From positions 1-64,000 of the forward strand of contig JAZLGC010000026.1 of NCBI GenBank assembly GCA_045616125.1: a stretch of 64,000 nucleotides of DNA. Direction: 5' to 3'. Position 1 is the first letter of the stretch; each line of letters starts with the position of its first letter. The position numbers were made by a program, and so were the translations under genes. The notes below the pieces were generated by a model. The model made no database searches. It saw nothing but the letters and a program-made list of their open reading frames with translations, and was not told where the DNA came from. This stretch comes from Treponema_I sp045616125. Its GTDB lineage: Bacteria > Spirochaetota > Spirochaetia > Treponematales > Treponemataceae. Positions 50,820 to 60,805 of the stretch are shown here, in pieces.

Positions 50820-51434
50820 TTACATTGAGAACATGAAGTGTGCCAGGCTGGTTACAAGCACCGGTATAAAGATATTATCCAGATCTTTCAGCGGCAGAAC
50901 TTCAATAACCGTTCCGGCCAGCGCCAGTACCAGTGCTGATCCCGGGGGTGGGCCAACAAGAATCATGACTGCCAGAAAAATGGCTGCAAAACAGGAAAGA
51001 CTGCCTTCTGCGGTTTTGCCATGCATTGCCGGAAGTTCATGTTTTCCCCAGATTTTTCCTACCAGACTGGCAAATCCATCGCCAAAGGCAAGAGCATAAA
51101 TACCGCAATAGGAACACTTTTCGGGAAACAGTAACGCCGACAGAATAACTCCGATACACAGGGTACAGGGGCCAAGCACGAACTTTCCTTCGTCGCGTTT
51201 TCTGGCAGCAGTTTCCGTTATTCTGGAAATAAGAGGAATCGGGATTCCTTTTAGACGCAGCGATTCAGACACGGTGTACAGCACCAGAGCACATACCAAC
51301 AGCGCAATAACCGGCCACTTTGCAACATACAGCAGTAAAGGCACCAGTGCCGTGCAAAGATGAATGGACTTTCGGAACAGTTCTTTCTTTATGTCATTCA
51401 TGTACTTTCTGGCAAGAATTCCGTTCATGTTCAT
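50820..51434 (-). CDS. Polyprenol/dolichol/phytol kinase-like membrane protein
   Basis: A 204-aa membrane protein with about six TM helices. Motifs FRKSIHLCTALVPLLLY, ALAFGDGFASLVGKIWGKHE, GKTAEGSLSCF and EVLPLKDLDNIFIPV match the CTP-dependent dolichol/phytol-kinase (SEC59/VTE5) family related to CDP-diglyceride synthases. It should phosphorylate a polyprenol or similar lipid. It lies 31 bp after the FlcA-like gene with GAGG before ATG, so they are probably co-transcribed. Confidence 0.82.
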   Translation of the reverse strand: MNMNGILARKYMNDIKKELFRKSIHLCTALVPLLLYVAKWPVIALLVCALVLYTVSESLRLKGIPIPLISRITETAARKRDEGKFVLGPCTLCIGVILSALLFPEKCSYCGIYALAFGDGFASLVGKIWGKHELPAMHGKTAEGSLSCFAAIFLAVMILVGPPPGSALVLALAGTVIEVLPLKDLDNIFIPVLVTSLAHFMFSM

Positions 51435-51465
51435 CGGCAGCCTCTATCGAACATAACAATCCGGA

Positions 51466-54400
51466 TTACCGGGAAGTTACAGAAGACTGGGTAAGAACCG
51501 GTTCTCCAAGAAGGGTACGCGGCAGGTTAGTATAAATCTCGCTTTCAAACTGGCTGTCAGGTATGGTCATATACCGCAGATTCTGCTGGGCCAGGTTTGA
51601 ACCTTCCAGGCGAATCATATTAGTCTGGTTACGGGTAAGAGCATCCCAGGCACGAACCGATTCCTGCAGGTACACCATAGCTTTTCCATTGAGTTTTGAA
51701 TCTCCAGTCTGAGATGCCAGCCGAGAAAGAACAACAGCCAGATTATTGGCAGCCCGCATATACGTATCTACCAGAATCTGCTGTTCTTCCTGAACCTGCG
51801 GATACAGAACACCTTCCTGCTGACGCTGCAAATCAAGAATATCAATCAGTTTTTCATAATATCCAAGGGCGGCCTGGGTACTTCCACGCAAGGTAAGAGT
51901 ATTCCCCAAGGCCAGGAGCGCATTCTGCTCAGAAGGCATTTCACCAATAGTCTTTACAAATGAGCTCAGAGCATCCTTGTAATTACCTTTATTGTACTGA
52001 ATGTATCCAACACGATACCGTATAGACGGCGTGTCATAGTCATTGTTGATAGCGGCTTCGTAATTGGTTAATGCCTCGTTCAGATCACCTGAAATAAAGT
52101 AATCAATATCTGCCATATCAGCATACAGATGGCCAAAGATTTCATTAACCGGCAAAGCGCTGTATTTCTGCTCACGCAGATACAGATCAAGGCCTTCTGT
52201 ATACATCTGGCGTGCTTTCAGGTATTCCTGATCGCCGGCATGCAGTTCTCCCAGCAGACGATAGGTATTAATATGGCGGGTAACACGCTGATGTGTCTTT
52301 TTGTCGCAGTTTTCAAAGCTGTCAAGAGCAAGTGCCAGAACATTCTTTGCAGAAGAAGTGTTACCGGTTTCTACGAAATACCGGCCAAAGTTGTATACGC
52401 TTTCAGGAATGTCCGGAGCCTGCTGTACTGCTTTTTCCAGCATATCACGAACATCTTCAATGGAAGCACGGAGGAATTCATCCTGTGGAGCAAGATATCC
52501 ATACAGTTTTTCCATCATGTAGCCGGAAAGCTCAACCATATCCTGAGGTTCCAGCACCTTTTTGCCCTTAGCCATTTTTGGATAGAAATAGTTTTTCAGC
52601 GGCAGCACTTCACGGATATTATCAGTGCGGATGAAATACCGCATCATGCGTGAAAGATACAAATCTTTCTGACCATACATTTCCATGAGGGTTGAATACT
52701 GTAAACGGGCATCATCATAGCGTTCAGGGTCATTGGTTGCCGTTGCCCACTCAAGGAAAATATCACCGAGCAGCAGAATGGCATCCGGGTCGTTGATGTG
52801 ATAATCAAGTATCTGGCGGCGGACAATATATTCGGCACGCTCATAGTTAATCAAGTCATCAAGTTCCATGCGGGCATATTCAAGACCGGCTGCTTTTTCA
52901 TGGTTATACCGGTTAAGCAGATTCTGATAGGTGTTGGCCGACCGTTCATACTGACGCTGATTGCGGTATCCGCGTGCATATTTATAGAACCAGTTCTTTA
53001 CGGCCCGGTAGGAAACGGCTTCTGCAAATTTCTGTTCACTTTGAGGGTACAATCCGTTTTCAAGCAGAGTGTAGCCTTCTTTATACAGCAGCTCTGCACG
53101 TACTGGCCGAACAACAAATCTGCCAACCAGGAATACCGTTACCCAGATTAATGCTGCTGCAACAACACCAGCAATGGTGAACGGAATAACGCGGTTTTTC
53201 AGCTGATATTCCAAAGACTGCTTATAGGCTTCGTACTCAGCAGCAGTACGTTTTTCATAGTTCAGAGGAACAGGAATATGTTTATCAACAAGTTTTTCAA
53301 CCTGATTTGCCAGCTGACGAGCCGGTATCCGTTTAAGAACTTTATCGATAATTTCAAAGATAACTTCATCAGTAAAGTCGTTTGAAACGATGAGTTCTTC
53401 AATTTCAATACGGAGATTCAGCGGGTAATACGCCAGATTTTTCATGAAGAGCTGATGTTCTTCATCAGTAAGGGCGGTCCGCTTTTCAGGGGCTTCCTTT
53501 TTACGGCGGCCAAACCCGGAAGTTTTCTTTACTTCTGCAGGGGTTGGCGTACTTCCCATTTCAAAATCTGAATAGCCGGGAATGTTAAAGTCGTTTTCGT
53601 CAAAGGAAAGGGTTGGCGAAGTTGGTTCAGATGATGAATCAAAATCACTGGTTGAAAAATCATCAATATTTACATCACCCATACCATCCGGCATGGAAAA
53701 ATCATTATCAAAAGTTGGAACTTCAAATCCGCCGTCATCAGGAGAATCTGTTATCGGCAGACTGAATCCGCCGCTTGACGGAGTATCAGAAGGTTCTACC
53801 GTATCAGAGGCTACAGTATCTGAGGAAGCAGAGGCAGCATCATCACCAAAAGTGAAATCAAGATTATCAAGGGTAAAGTCTGATGTATCAGAAGAGGTAT
53901 CAAAGTTGAAATCCAGACCGTCAAGGCCATCAAGACCGGATGTATCGGTATCAAAAGAGGTGTCGGCAGCAGGTTCATCGGTACCGGTATCGAAGTCTGG
54001 AACGGAATCAGCTGCAGCAGAGCCGGTGTCAAAGCCAGAGTCAAAGCTGGTATCGGTGTCAAAACTGGTATCGGTGTTAAAGTCAGAATCGATATCAAAG
54101 CTGGTGTCTGAATCAGACCCGAAATCAAATTCATCACCGGCAGGCATGCTGTCAGTGATGGTATCAGAAGCCGTGTCAAAGGCACCATCCAGATCACTGG
54201 TATCAAAAGAGAAATCATCCGAGGCAGAATCAGTCGGTATCTCAACAGGAATATCTACTGGTGCCGGTTCTTCAGAAACTGCAGAACCAAGTTCAAAATC
54301 AGAGTTTTCCAGATCTACAGGATCAAATTCTCCACTGAAATTCTGCGAAATATCAATTTCATCATCGGTACTACCGAATTCATCATCGAAACCGGCTACA

Positions 54401-55035
54401 CCCTGATTAAACAGATCAGGTTCCACTGCCGGTTCTGGTTCTGCCGGCATTTCAGGTTCCGGTGGTTCTGCAGCCCCGCCAAGCAGTTCGTCCATTGTCA
54501 GATCGCTGACGGTGGTTTCCAGTTCTTCAAGTTCTTCTAATTCTTCAAGATCTTCCAGGTCTTCAACACCGTCATCCGGGGCAGAATCTGTCTCAAAATC
54601 TGCCAGAGCAGAAAGCACATCGTTTGAAGCAGCTGCCTCGTTCTGTGAATCAAGACCAGGCAGAGAAAAATCTGTATTGAAAATATCGTCATCAACTGCG
54701 GTAAAGGAATCATCTGCGGCAGGTTCCGGTTCTGCGGCAGCAGTACTTGTTGACGGAGCACCACCAGTAACTTCTGCCAGCAGCGCATCAATATCAATTT
54801 CCGGTGTAGCAGAAGAAGAAGCTTCCTCAGATGGAGAAGTAAAATCGGAGGTAGTTACAGGAGCGTCTTTTGAAGGAATACCAAAAACAAAATCTTCTGC
54901 ATCGCTGCCTTCAGGAAGGTCGGCAGGCAATTCAACAACGGGCATAATCTGCCCCTTTTGCTTCCGTACTTCGTTTTCATCACTCAGTGAGGTTATTTGT
55001 CTGCTGAATTCTCTTAACTGTTGTAAACCTGGCAT
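51466..55035 (-). CDS. Large TPR membrane protein, FlcA-like (flagellar collar)
   Basis: A 1189-aa protein. Residues 1-50 (PGLQQLREFSRQITSLSDE, then ELPADLPEGSDAEDFVFG) resemble treponemal proteins I associate with the periplasmic flagellar collar protein FlcA. Residues about 60-490 are very acidic, Asp/Ser/Thr-rich and repetitive, and should be disordered in the cytoplasm. A folded region (about 500-600) is followed by a single TM (about 612-635) and a long TPR solenoid to the end, probably periplasmic. GGAAGGA precedes ATG. The identification is from remembered architecture. Confidence 0.65.
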   Translation of the reverse strand: MPGLQQLREFSRQITSLSDENEVRKQKGQIMPVVELPADLPEGSDAEDFVFGIPSKDAPVTTSDFTSPSEEASSSATPEIDIDALLAEVTGGAPSTSTAAAEPEPAADDSFTAVDDDIFNTDFSLPGLDSQNEAAASNDVLSALADFETDSAPDDGVEDLEDLEELEELEELETTVSDLTMDELLGGAAEPPEPEMPAEPEPAVEPDLFNQGVAGFDDEFGSTDDEIDISQNFSGEFDPVDLENSDFELGSAVSEEPAPVDIPVEIPTDSASDDFSFDTSDLDGAFDTASDTITDSMPAGDEFDFGSDSDTSFDIDSDFNTDTSFDTDTSFDSGFDTGSAAADSVPDFDTGTDEPAADTSFDTDTSGLDGLDGLDFNFDTSSDTSDFTLDNLDFTFGDDAASASSDTVASDTVEPSDTPSSGGFSLPITDSPDDGGFEVPTFDNDFSMPDGMGDVNIDDFSTSDFDSSSEPTSPTLSFDENDFNIPGYSDFEMGSTPTPAEVKKTSGFGRRKKEAPEKRTALTDEEHQLFMKNLAYYPLNLRIEIEELIVSNDFTDEVIFEIIDKVLKRIPARQLANQVEKLVDKHIPVPLNYEKRTAAEYEAYKQSLEYQLKNRVIPFTIAGVVAAALIWVTVFLVGRFVVRPVRAELLYKEGYTLLENGLYPQSEQKFAEAVSYRAVKNWFYKYARGYRNQRQYERSANTYQNLLNRYNHEKAAGLEYARMELDDLINYERAEYIVRRQILDYHINDPDAILLLGDIFLEWATATNDPERYDDARLQYSTLMEMYGQKDLYLSRMMRYFIRTDNIREVLPLKNYFYPKMAKGKKVLEPQDMVELSGYMMEKLYGYLAPQDEFLRASIEDVRDMLEKAVQQAPDIPESVYNFGRYFVETGNTSSAKNVLALALDSFENCDKKTHQRVTRHINTYRLLGELHAGDQEYLKARQMYTEGLDLYLREQKYSALPVNEIFGHLYADMADIDYFISGDLNEALTNYEAAINNDYDTPSIRYRVGYIQYNKGNYKDALSSFVKTIGEMPSEQNALLALGNTLTLRGSTQAALGYYEKLIDILDLQRQQEGVLYPQVQEEQQILVDTYMRAANNLAVVLSRLASQTGDSKLNGKAMVYLQESVRAWDALTRNQTNMIRLEGSNLAQQNLRYMTIPDSQFESEIYTNLPRTLLGEPVLTQSSVTSR

Positions 55036-55198
55036 TGCAGTCCTTCCACCTTTCCCATTTTACCTATTCTTTTAGATTTTCGCCATGTATAAGACTCTAC
55101 TTTAGATAAATCAGGAACGGTGACTAAATAATGAGCAATAATTATGCACAAGAAAACCGCTCATTTTATTTTTCAGTCTGCCGATAGGAATAAAGAAT

Positions 55199-55924
55199 AT
55201 GAAACGTCTCTTTTTTGGCATACTGATTGCCGCTTTACTGACAGTACCACTATACGCAAAAGATAATGATGTTGCAGTCTATGATGACCAGTACACCATT
55301 GATACGATTATTACCGGAATACGCGATGCAGGGGCTCCGTATGTATCCGGCAACTATGCGGTCTTTACAGCTCCCAAGGAAGCCCGTCATGTGGGAATCA
55401 GTTTTGATTTTGAACAGTACCGCCAGATACACACTTTCCAGGAGCTGGTAACCTACGATTATCTTGAAGAACCGGTGGGCTCTCTGCTGTTTTATATTCT
55501 GGAACTGCCTGAAAACTGCACCCGCATACAATACCGCATGATTATTGACGGCCTTTGGACTACCGACTATCTGAACCCAAACAGAACCTACGATGCAGAA
55601 TGCGGCACCTATCTTTCAGTATTGAAAGTGAACCGGCCGTACACCGTAAAAACGGCAGAACGGGATCCTCACATGGTAACATTCGTGTACGAAGGAGAAA
55701 GTGGAAAGAGCATTCGTCTTGCCGGCAATTTTACCAACTGGGATTCCTTTATCTACTATCTTACGGAAACAGTTCCCGGAAGATATGAAATAACCCTTCC
55801 CTTAACATCCGGCACCTGGTATTACCAGTTCTACAGCGGCATGACCGCAATGCTGGACCCGAAGAACACCAACCGGGTATATACCCCGGAAGGGCGGGCA
55901 GCAAACGTTATTTCGGTGAACTAA
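55199..55924 (+). CDS. Secreted protein with glycogen-binding-type (CBM48/AMPK) domain
   Basis: A 241-aa protein with a signal peptide (ending LYAKD). An N-terminal E-set-like region with LFYILELPENCTRIQYRMI, then DGLWTTDYLNP, is followed by a second, clearer one with SIRLAGNFTNWDSFIYYLTE and GTWYYQFYSG. Both look like the AMPK1/CBM48 fold. It probably sits in the periplasm. Whether it binds glucan or serves as a structural domain cannot be told. It is divergent from the FlcA-like gene. Confidence 0.75.
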   Translation: MKRLFFGILIAALLTVPLYAKDNDVAVYDDQYTIDTIITGIRDAGAPYVSGNYAVFTAPKEARHVGISFDFEQYRQIHTFQELVTYDYLEEPVGSLLFYILELPENCTRIQYRMIIDGLWTTDYLNPNRTYDAECGTYLSVLKVNRPYTVKTAERDPHMVTFVYEGESGKSIRLAGNFTNWDSFIYYLTETVPGRYEITLPLTSGTWYYQFYSGMTAMLDPKNTNRVYTPEGRAANVISVN

Positions 55925-55942
55925 GTGAAACTACATACGGGA

Positions 55943-57607
55943 TTATAATTCTTCAGGTTCCCGTAATTCGTAGTTTACATCGTTATCAATAATTTCAACC
56001 ATCAGATCCGCAATATCCGGATCAAACTGGGTACCACGGCCTTTTACAAATTCATCACGCACAGCATCCTGAGGTAAATAGCCGCGGTACCGCCGGTTAC
56101 TTGACATGGCATCATAGGAATCTGCTACACAGATTATTCGTGCAAACAAATCAGTTTCATATCCCTTCTTTCCATCAGGATATCCAGAACCATCGAACCA
56201 TTCGTGATGCCATCTGGCCCCAACTTTTATACGGGGAATCTCTGTAATATGGTCAAGAATATGATCACCAATAATTGAGTGGTCTTTAATAACCTCATAT
56301 TCCTCGTTGGAAAGAACCGTATTTTTGTTGATGATATAGTCGGGAATACCAATTTTTCCCACATCATGCAGTAGGGCCGAATATTCCAGTTCCTGCAGGC
56401 TTTCTTCGCTGAGCCCCAGTCGCTTTCCCAGCATCAAAGAATATTTTGCTACGCGGAACGAATGTCCATTGGTATACCGGTCTTTGGCATCAATGGTAGA
56501 TGATAAGGTTTCCACAATCTGATCTGCCATTTTCTTGATACGTTCAGTTTTTTCCCGCCCCCGATCAATGATAAGGCGCTGCTCCATGACAACTTCATTT
56601 ACCGTGGCATCGGCAATTAACAGAATAATGGCATACATATCACCAAACCTGTCGTTATTCACAATAGGATGGATACGGAGCGGTATGTTGGACGCAGTTG
56701 CAGTCGCCCGTTCTGTTACTTCACTGCCGGCAAGGATTTCTTTGAAAATCTGATCATAATTCCCTTGAATCAGGGTACTGAAGTGAGGCCGCATATCGGA
56801 AAACTTGAAGATTTCACAGGCAAAGGGATTTGCCTGATTCACGTATCCCTGTGGATCAAGAATCAGAATGCCCAGATCGGGACAGGAGTACACGGCATCA
56901 AGCACATTATCAACTGACATGGAAAAGGTATTGTCCTGTACGGTAAAGTGGCAAAGAAGCAGATAGGAAAAAACGGCACCTAAACCAGATGTTGGTATGG
57001 AAGGAATATGGAACAGGGGGAGTACTGTATCCGGAATTGCAAAAAGAACAAGAACCAGATTTGCCAAAGCCAGTTCCCATGCAAACAGTCTGTCCCTCTT
57101 GAGTTTTGAACGATATCCGCTTAACAGAATAAGGCTCTGAAGGTAGATGAAATAGATTGTTATATACAGATAATGATAGATAACGCCGGGTGTGAGATTC
57201 ATGTAGAAGGAAGTTCTTCCGCGGATGACGGTAAAATCTCTGGTTCCTGAAAGACCAAATACTACGGCATCAATCAAAGAAAAAACGATTCCTAGAATCA
57301 TGACAACTTTGTAAGAAAATGCCTGCTTTTTCAACAGACTGCCGGTGTACACACTCAGCATAATGATGTATGCGTCAACCGCAATCATGTTTCCATAAAA
57401 AAAGAAATGGGCTAAAGGAACGCTGGTACAAAAGCCATAGAGTGCAGCACAGGTACACCACCAGGAAACAGCCACACTCATCAGATGAAGAATTCGGCGG
57501 ACTCCACGACTGAGAAACTTCTGTGAATGCTGTGTAAGATAACTGTACCAAAGACAGACTGCACCAAAATAAATCAATATCAGGTTTATGACGATTCCTG
57601 AATCCAT
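55943..57607 (-). CDS. Membrane-bound HD-GYP cyclic-di-GMP phosphodiesterase
   Basis: A 554-aa protein: an N-terminal seven-TM sensor (about residues 1-225), a PAS-like domain (about 235-340), and a C-terminal HD-GYP domain with NGHSFRVAKYS, HDVGKIGIPD, HHEWFDGSGYPDG and an intact GYP. It should hydrolyse c-di-GMP in response to a membrane signal. The ATG at 57607 is preferred over an earlier in-frame start because extended -10 TGATAAAAT ends 7 nt before it. Confidence 0.9.
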   Translation of the reverse strand: MDSGIVINLILIYFGAVCLWYSYLTQHSQKFLSRGVRRILHLMSVAVSWWCTCAALYGFCTSVPLAHFFFYGNMIAVDAYIIMLSVYTGSLLKKQAFSYKVVMILGIVFSLIDAVVFGLSGTRDFTVIRGRTSFYMNLTPGVIYHYLYITIYFIYLQSLILLSGYRSKLKRDRLFAWELALANLVLVLFAIPDTVLPLFHIPSIPTSGLGAVFSYLLLCHFTVQDNTFSMSVDNVLDAVYSCPDLGILILDPQGYVNQANPFACEIFKFSDMRPHFSTLIQGNYDQIFKEILAGSEVTERATATASNIPLRIHPIVNNDRFGDMYAIILLIADATVNEVVMEQRLIIDRGREKTERIKKMADQIVETLSSTIDAKDRYTNGHSFRVAKYSLMLGKRLGLSEESLQELEYSALLHDVGKIGIPDYIINKNTVLSNEEYEVIKDHSIIGDHILDHITEIPRIKVGARWHHEWFDGSGYPDGKKGYETDLFARIICVADSYDAMSSNRRYRGYLPQDAVRDEFVKGRGTQFDPDIADLMVEIIDNDVNYELREPEEL

Positions 57608-57781
57608 AAAGCATATTTTATCACAAGAATGTAGAGCTGCGGCATATCTTTTTTCAGACATCGACAAAAAAGAATCACCACTTATTTGTTTCTTTTTACA
57701 GAAACATACTTGACAATGTTTCTATGTATCGATACAGTGTTACTATAAACAGTAACAAACAAAACAAACTGTCGTACAGTT

Positions 57782-57907
57782 TGTCATGCTGGACTGCAGA
57801 TATGTCATTCTGAACTGCAGATATGTCATTCTGAACTACAGATATGTCATGCTGGTCTGCAGATATGTCATGCTGGTCTGCAGATATGTCATGCTGAACT
57901 CGTTTCA
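57782..57907. repeat. Six-copy 21-bp tandem repeat
   Basis: Units starting tgtcat occur exactly every 21 bp at 57782, 57803, 57824, 57845, 57866 and 57887. The common form is tgtcatgctggtctgcagata. The last unit turns into a REP-like palindrome. Confidence 0.88.
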
Positions 57908-58006
57908 GCATCCATAAACGAGATCCCGAAACGAGTTCGGGATGACGTTGGATGACATGATGCAAGTTCGGGATGACGCTGGGTGACATGATGCAAGTTC
58001 AGGATG
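57887..58006. repeat. Cluster of REP-like palindromes
   Basis: Inverted elements GTCATGCTGAACTCG...CAGCATCC and GAGATCCCGAAACGAG...CGGGATGAC sit head to head, followed by two partial copies (AAGTTCGGGATGACG, AAGTTCAGGATGAAC). They fill the gap before the ABC importer, whose ribosome site is at 58017. Confidence 0.8.
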
Positions 58007-58029
58007 AACAATGAAAAGGAGACTATAAA

Positions 58030-59031
58030 ATGAAACACACAAAACTGATTGCTGCCACACTGGCACTTGCCCTTACCACTACCGTTGCATTTGCCGGTGG
58101 TAAAAAAGAAGCTGGACCTAAAAAATACAAAATCGGTATTGCAAAAATTGTACAGCATGTTGCACTTGATGCTGTTGAACAGGGTATTATTGATGTCCTG
58201 AACGAAAACGGCATTGAAGCCACTTATGACCTGCAGAATGCCAACGGTGACGTAAACACCGCAACCCAGATTGCAGCCAAATATCGTGATGAAAAAGTTG
58301 ATGTTGCAGTTGGTATTGCAACTCCTGTTGCCATTGCTCTGGCAAACACCCTGCACACTACACCGGTAGTATTTGGAACCGTAACAGATCCTGTTGGTGC
58401 AGGTCTTGTTTCTACGGTAGACCATGGCGAAAACAATGTAACCGGAATGAGTGATGCCATTCCTACCGAAGACCACATTGCCCTGTTTACTGAAATTGCC
58501 GGCATCAAAACTCTTGGATATATCTATACTTCTTCTGAAGCCAACAGCGTAAGCGCACTGGAACTGGTAGAAAGCGGCTGTAAAAAAGCAGGTATCAAAC
58601 TGGTTACCCAGGCCATTACCAACAGTTCAGAAGTAAAACAGGCTGCAGAAACTATCGTAGACCGTGTTGACGGAATCTATCTTACCACCGACAATACAGT
58701 ATTCAGTGCTTTGGCTTCTCTGGTAGATGTATTCGGTGAAGCTAAAAAACCGGTATTCAGTGCTGACGTTACCGGTGCCATGGACGGCGGCTGTATGATC
58801 GCCTTTGGTTTCAACTACTACAAAGCCGGACGCGCAACCGGTGAAATGGTTCTTGATATCCTGAAAGGTGCAGATCCTGCAAAAATGCCGGTTCGGTTCA
58901 TGACTGATGCCAGTGACAGCGACTTCCTGCTGGATCTTGATGCTGCTAAAAACTGCGGTATCACCATTCCTGCAAAATACGTTGCACAGGCCAACATGAT
59001 TATTGAAAACGGAGTATTAACGGAAAAATGA
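58030..59031 (+). CDS. ABC transporter substrate-binding protein (ABC_sub_bind, TrpX-like)
   Basis: A 333-aa periplasmic binding protein with signal peptide (ending VAFAGG). The mature part (KKYKIGIAKIVQHVALDAVE, then GIIDVLNENGIEA) and TTPVVFGTVTDPVGAGLV are typical of the ABC_sub_bind family, which includes tryptophan/tyrosine receptors (TrpX). AAGGAG precedes ATG. The next two genes overlap in succession and complete an importer; the ligand is probably an aromatic amino acid or a related small molecule, by family only. Confidence 0.88.
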   Translation: MKHTKLIAATLALALTTTVAFAGGKKEAGPKKYKIGIAKIVQHVALDAVEQGIIDVLNENGIEATYDLQNANGDVNTATQIAAKYRDEKVDVAVGIATPVAIALANTLHTTPVVFGTVTDPVGAGLVSTVDHGENNVTGMSDAIPTEDHIALFTEIAGIKTLGYIYTSSEANSVSALELVESGCKKAGIKLVTQAITNSSEVKQAAETIVDRVDGIYLTTDNTVFSALASLVDVFGEAKKPVFSADVTGAMDGGCMIAFGFNYYKAGRATGEMVLDILKGADPAKMPVRFMTDASDSDFLLDLDAAKNCGITIPAKYVAQANMIIENGVLTEK

Positions 59032-59993
59032 TTGAAAACATCCTGATTGAAGGTCTTATTTACGGGATGATGGTTCTGGGGCTGTTCGTAACGTTCCGGG
59101 TTCTGAACTTCTGTGATATGACTGTGGATGGCAGTTTTCCTTTAGGCGGCTGTGTTCTGGCCGCCTGCTTAACCCACGGTATGGCCCCAAGCCTTGCAGT
59201 GGGTTGTGCTTTTTTAGCGGGAATGATTGCCGGACTCTGCACTACCCTTATTTATACCAAACTGCGCATTCCTGACCTTTTAGCCGGTATCCTTATGATG
59301 ACCATGCTGTATTCAATTAACCTACGCATCATGGGAAACCACGCCAACGTATCATTTTTAAAGATTCCGACTACCTTCAGCCGCCTGACTGCCTGGGTAA
59401 AAGCTACCCTTCCCGGATTCTCGCCGGACTGGGCACTGGTAATTTTCCTGGTTGTCATCATGATTGTGGTTAAACTGCTTCTTGATTTGTTCTTTCACAC
59501 GGATTTAGGCCTTACCATGGGAGCCCTGGGAAGCAACGAACAGATGGTGGTAAGCCAGAGCGTTAACCCCAGCATTGTCCGGGGAATCGGCATCATGATC
59601 GGTGATGGTCTTGCCGCTTTAAGCGGTGCACTGGCAGCCATGTACTCAGGCTTTGCCGATGTTGGCAGCGGTACCGGTGTTGTTGTATCAGGTCTGGCAT
59701 CCTTAATGCTGGGAGAATTTGTCTTAAAGAGCAATAAAATCGGCATGCAGACCCTGCGTGTTATTATCGGTTCCATCATTTACCGGGGACTTATGTATCT
59801 GGGCCGCCGCTACGGGTATGCCATCGGTATGACCAGCAATGACTTAAAGCTTATTACCGGTATCCTGATCATCATCTGTCTGATTGTGAGCCAGAAAAAC
59901 GTTGGCGGATACTTAAAGGACCACCTGAAGCGGCCTGCAAAACCAGATGATGGCAGTGTTGCAGACTCGACAACTGGAGGCGCCACATGCTGA
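59028..59993 (+). CDS. ABC transporter permease (TrpY-like)
   Basis: A 321-aa BPD_transp_2-type permease with about eight to nine TM helices. RVLNFCDMTVDGSFPLGG and GANEQ-like GSNEQMVVSQSVN are family features. It overlaps the binding-protein gene by 4 bp and the ATPase gene by 7 bp. Confidence 0.9.
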   Translation: MIENILIEGLIYGMMVLGLFVTFRVLNFCDMTVDGSFPLGGCVLAACLTHGMAPSLAVGCAFLAGMIAGLCTTLIYTKLRIPDLLAGILMMTMLYSINLRIMGNHANVSFLKIPTTFSRLTAWVKATLPGFSPDWALVIFLVVIMIVVKLLLDLFFHTDLGLTMGALGSNEQMVVSQSVNPSIVRGIGIMIGDGLAALSGALAAMYSGFADVGSGTGVVVSGLASLMLGEFVLKSNKIGMQTLRVIIGSIIYRGLMYLGRRYGYAIGMTSNDLKLITGILIIICLIVSQKNVGGYLKDHLKRPAKPDDGSVADSTTGGATC

Positions 59994-60778
59994 CCTTAAA
60001 AGATATCGACATGACTTTTGCTGCCGGCACTCCTGACGAAAACCGTGCATTAAAGAACATCAACCTGACCATTAACGAAGGTGAATTCATCACCGTAATC
60101 GGCAGTAACGGCGCCGGAAAATCTACCCTGATGAACGTTATCAGCGGTAACCTGTCTCCCTCTGCCGGAACCATTACCATGGAAGGCCGGGACGTTACCA
60201 AAGAAGCTGAATACAAAAGGGCTGCCTACATCGGCCGTATTTTTCAGAATCCGCTTTTAGGTACTGCCGGCAAAATGCGTCTTGAAGACAACATGATGAT
60301 CTGCAGCAAAAAAGGCTTTAAGGGGCTCCGCATCAGCCTGAACAATAAGAAACGGGCTGAGTTCAAGGAACAGTTGAAGGCCCTGGACATGGGTCTTGAA
60401 AACCGTCTGGGTGACAACGTGGAGCTGCTTTCCGGCGGCCAGCGTCAGGCCCTTACCCTGCTGATGGCGGTCATGAGTAAGCCGAAACTGCTGCTCCTTG
60501 ATGAGCACACGGCCGCCCTTGACCCGACCAACGCAGCCATCGTTATGGAGCTGACCCGCCGCTTTGCAAAGGAATACGGCCTTACAGTCATGATGATTAC
60601 CCATAACATGCAGCACGCCCTGGAGTACGGCAACCGTCTTTTAATGATGGATTCCGGCGAAATCATCCTTGATATTGATGGGGATGAGAAACAGAACCTG
60701 ACCATGGATGAAATCCAGAAACGGTTCCGAGCCATCAAGAACAAGGACCTGAACAACGACCAGATGCTGCTGCAGTAG
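59987..60778 (+). CDS. ABC transporter ATP-binding protein (TrpZ-like)
   Basis: A 263-aa nucleotide-binding subunit. Walker A GSNGAGKST (39-47), signature LLSGGQRQAL, Walker B KLLLLDEHTAALDP and the switch His in ITHNMQHAL are all present. GGAGG precedes ATG. It completes the three-gene importer. Confidence 0.93.
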   Translation: MLTLKDIDMTFAAGTPDENRALKNINLTINEGEFITVIGSNGAGKSTLMNVISGNLSPSAGTITMEGRDVTKEAEYKRAAYIGRIFQNPLLGTAGKMRLEDNMMICSKKGFKGLRISLNNKKRAEFKEQLKALDMGLENRLGDNVELLSGGQRQALTLLMAVMSKPKLLLLDEHTAALDPTNAAIVMELTRRFAKEYGLTVMMITHNMQHALEYGNRLLMMDSGEIILDIDGDEKQNLTMDEIQKRFRAIKNKDLNNDQMLLQ

Positions 60779-60805
60779 TTCAGTGTCAGGGAAATTTTCA
60801 GCAGA

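Noticed and set aside
53582..54406. 274-aa open frame on the plus strand rich in Ser/Val/Lys
   Set aside because: It is the mirror image of the Asp/Ser repeats of the FlcA-like gene; repetitive codons keep several frames open.
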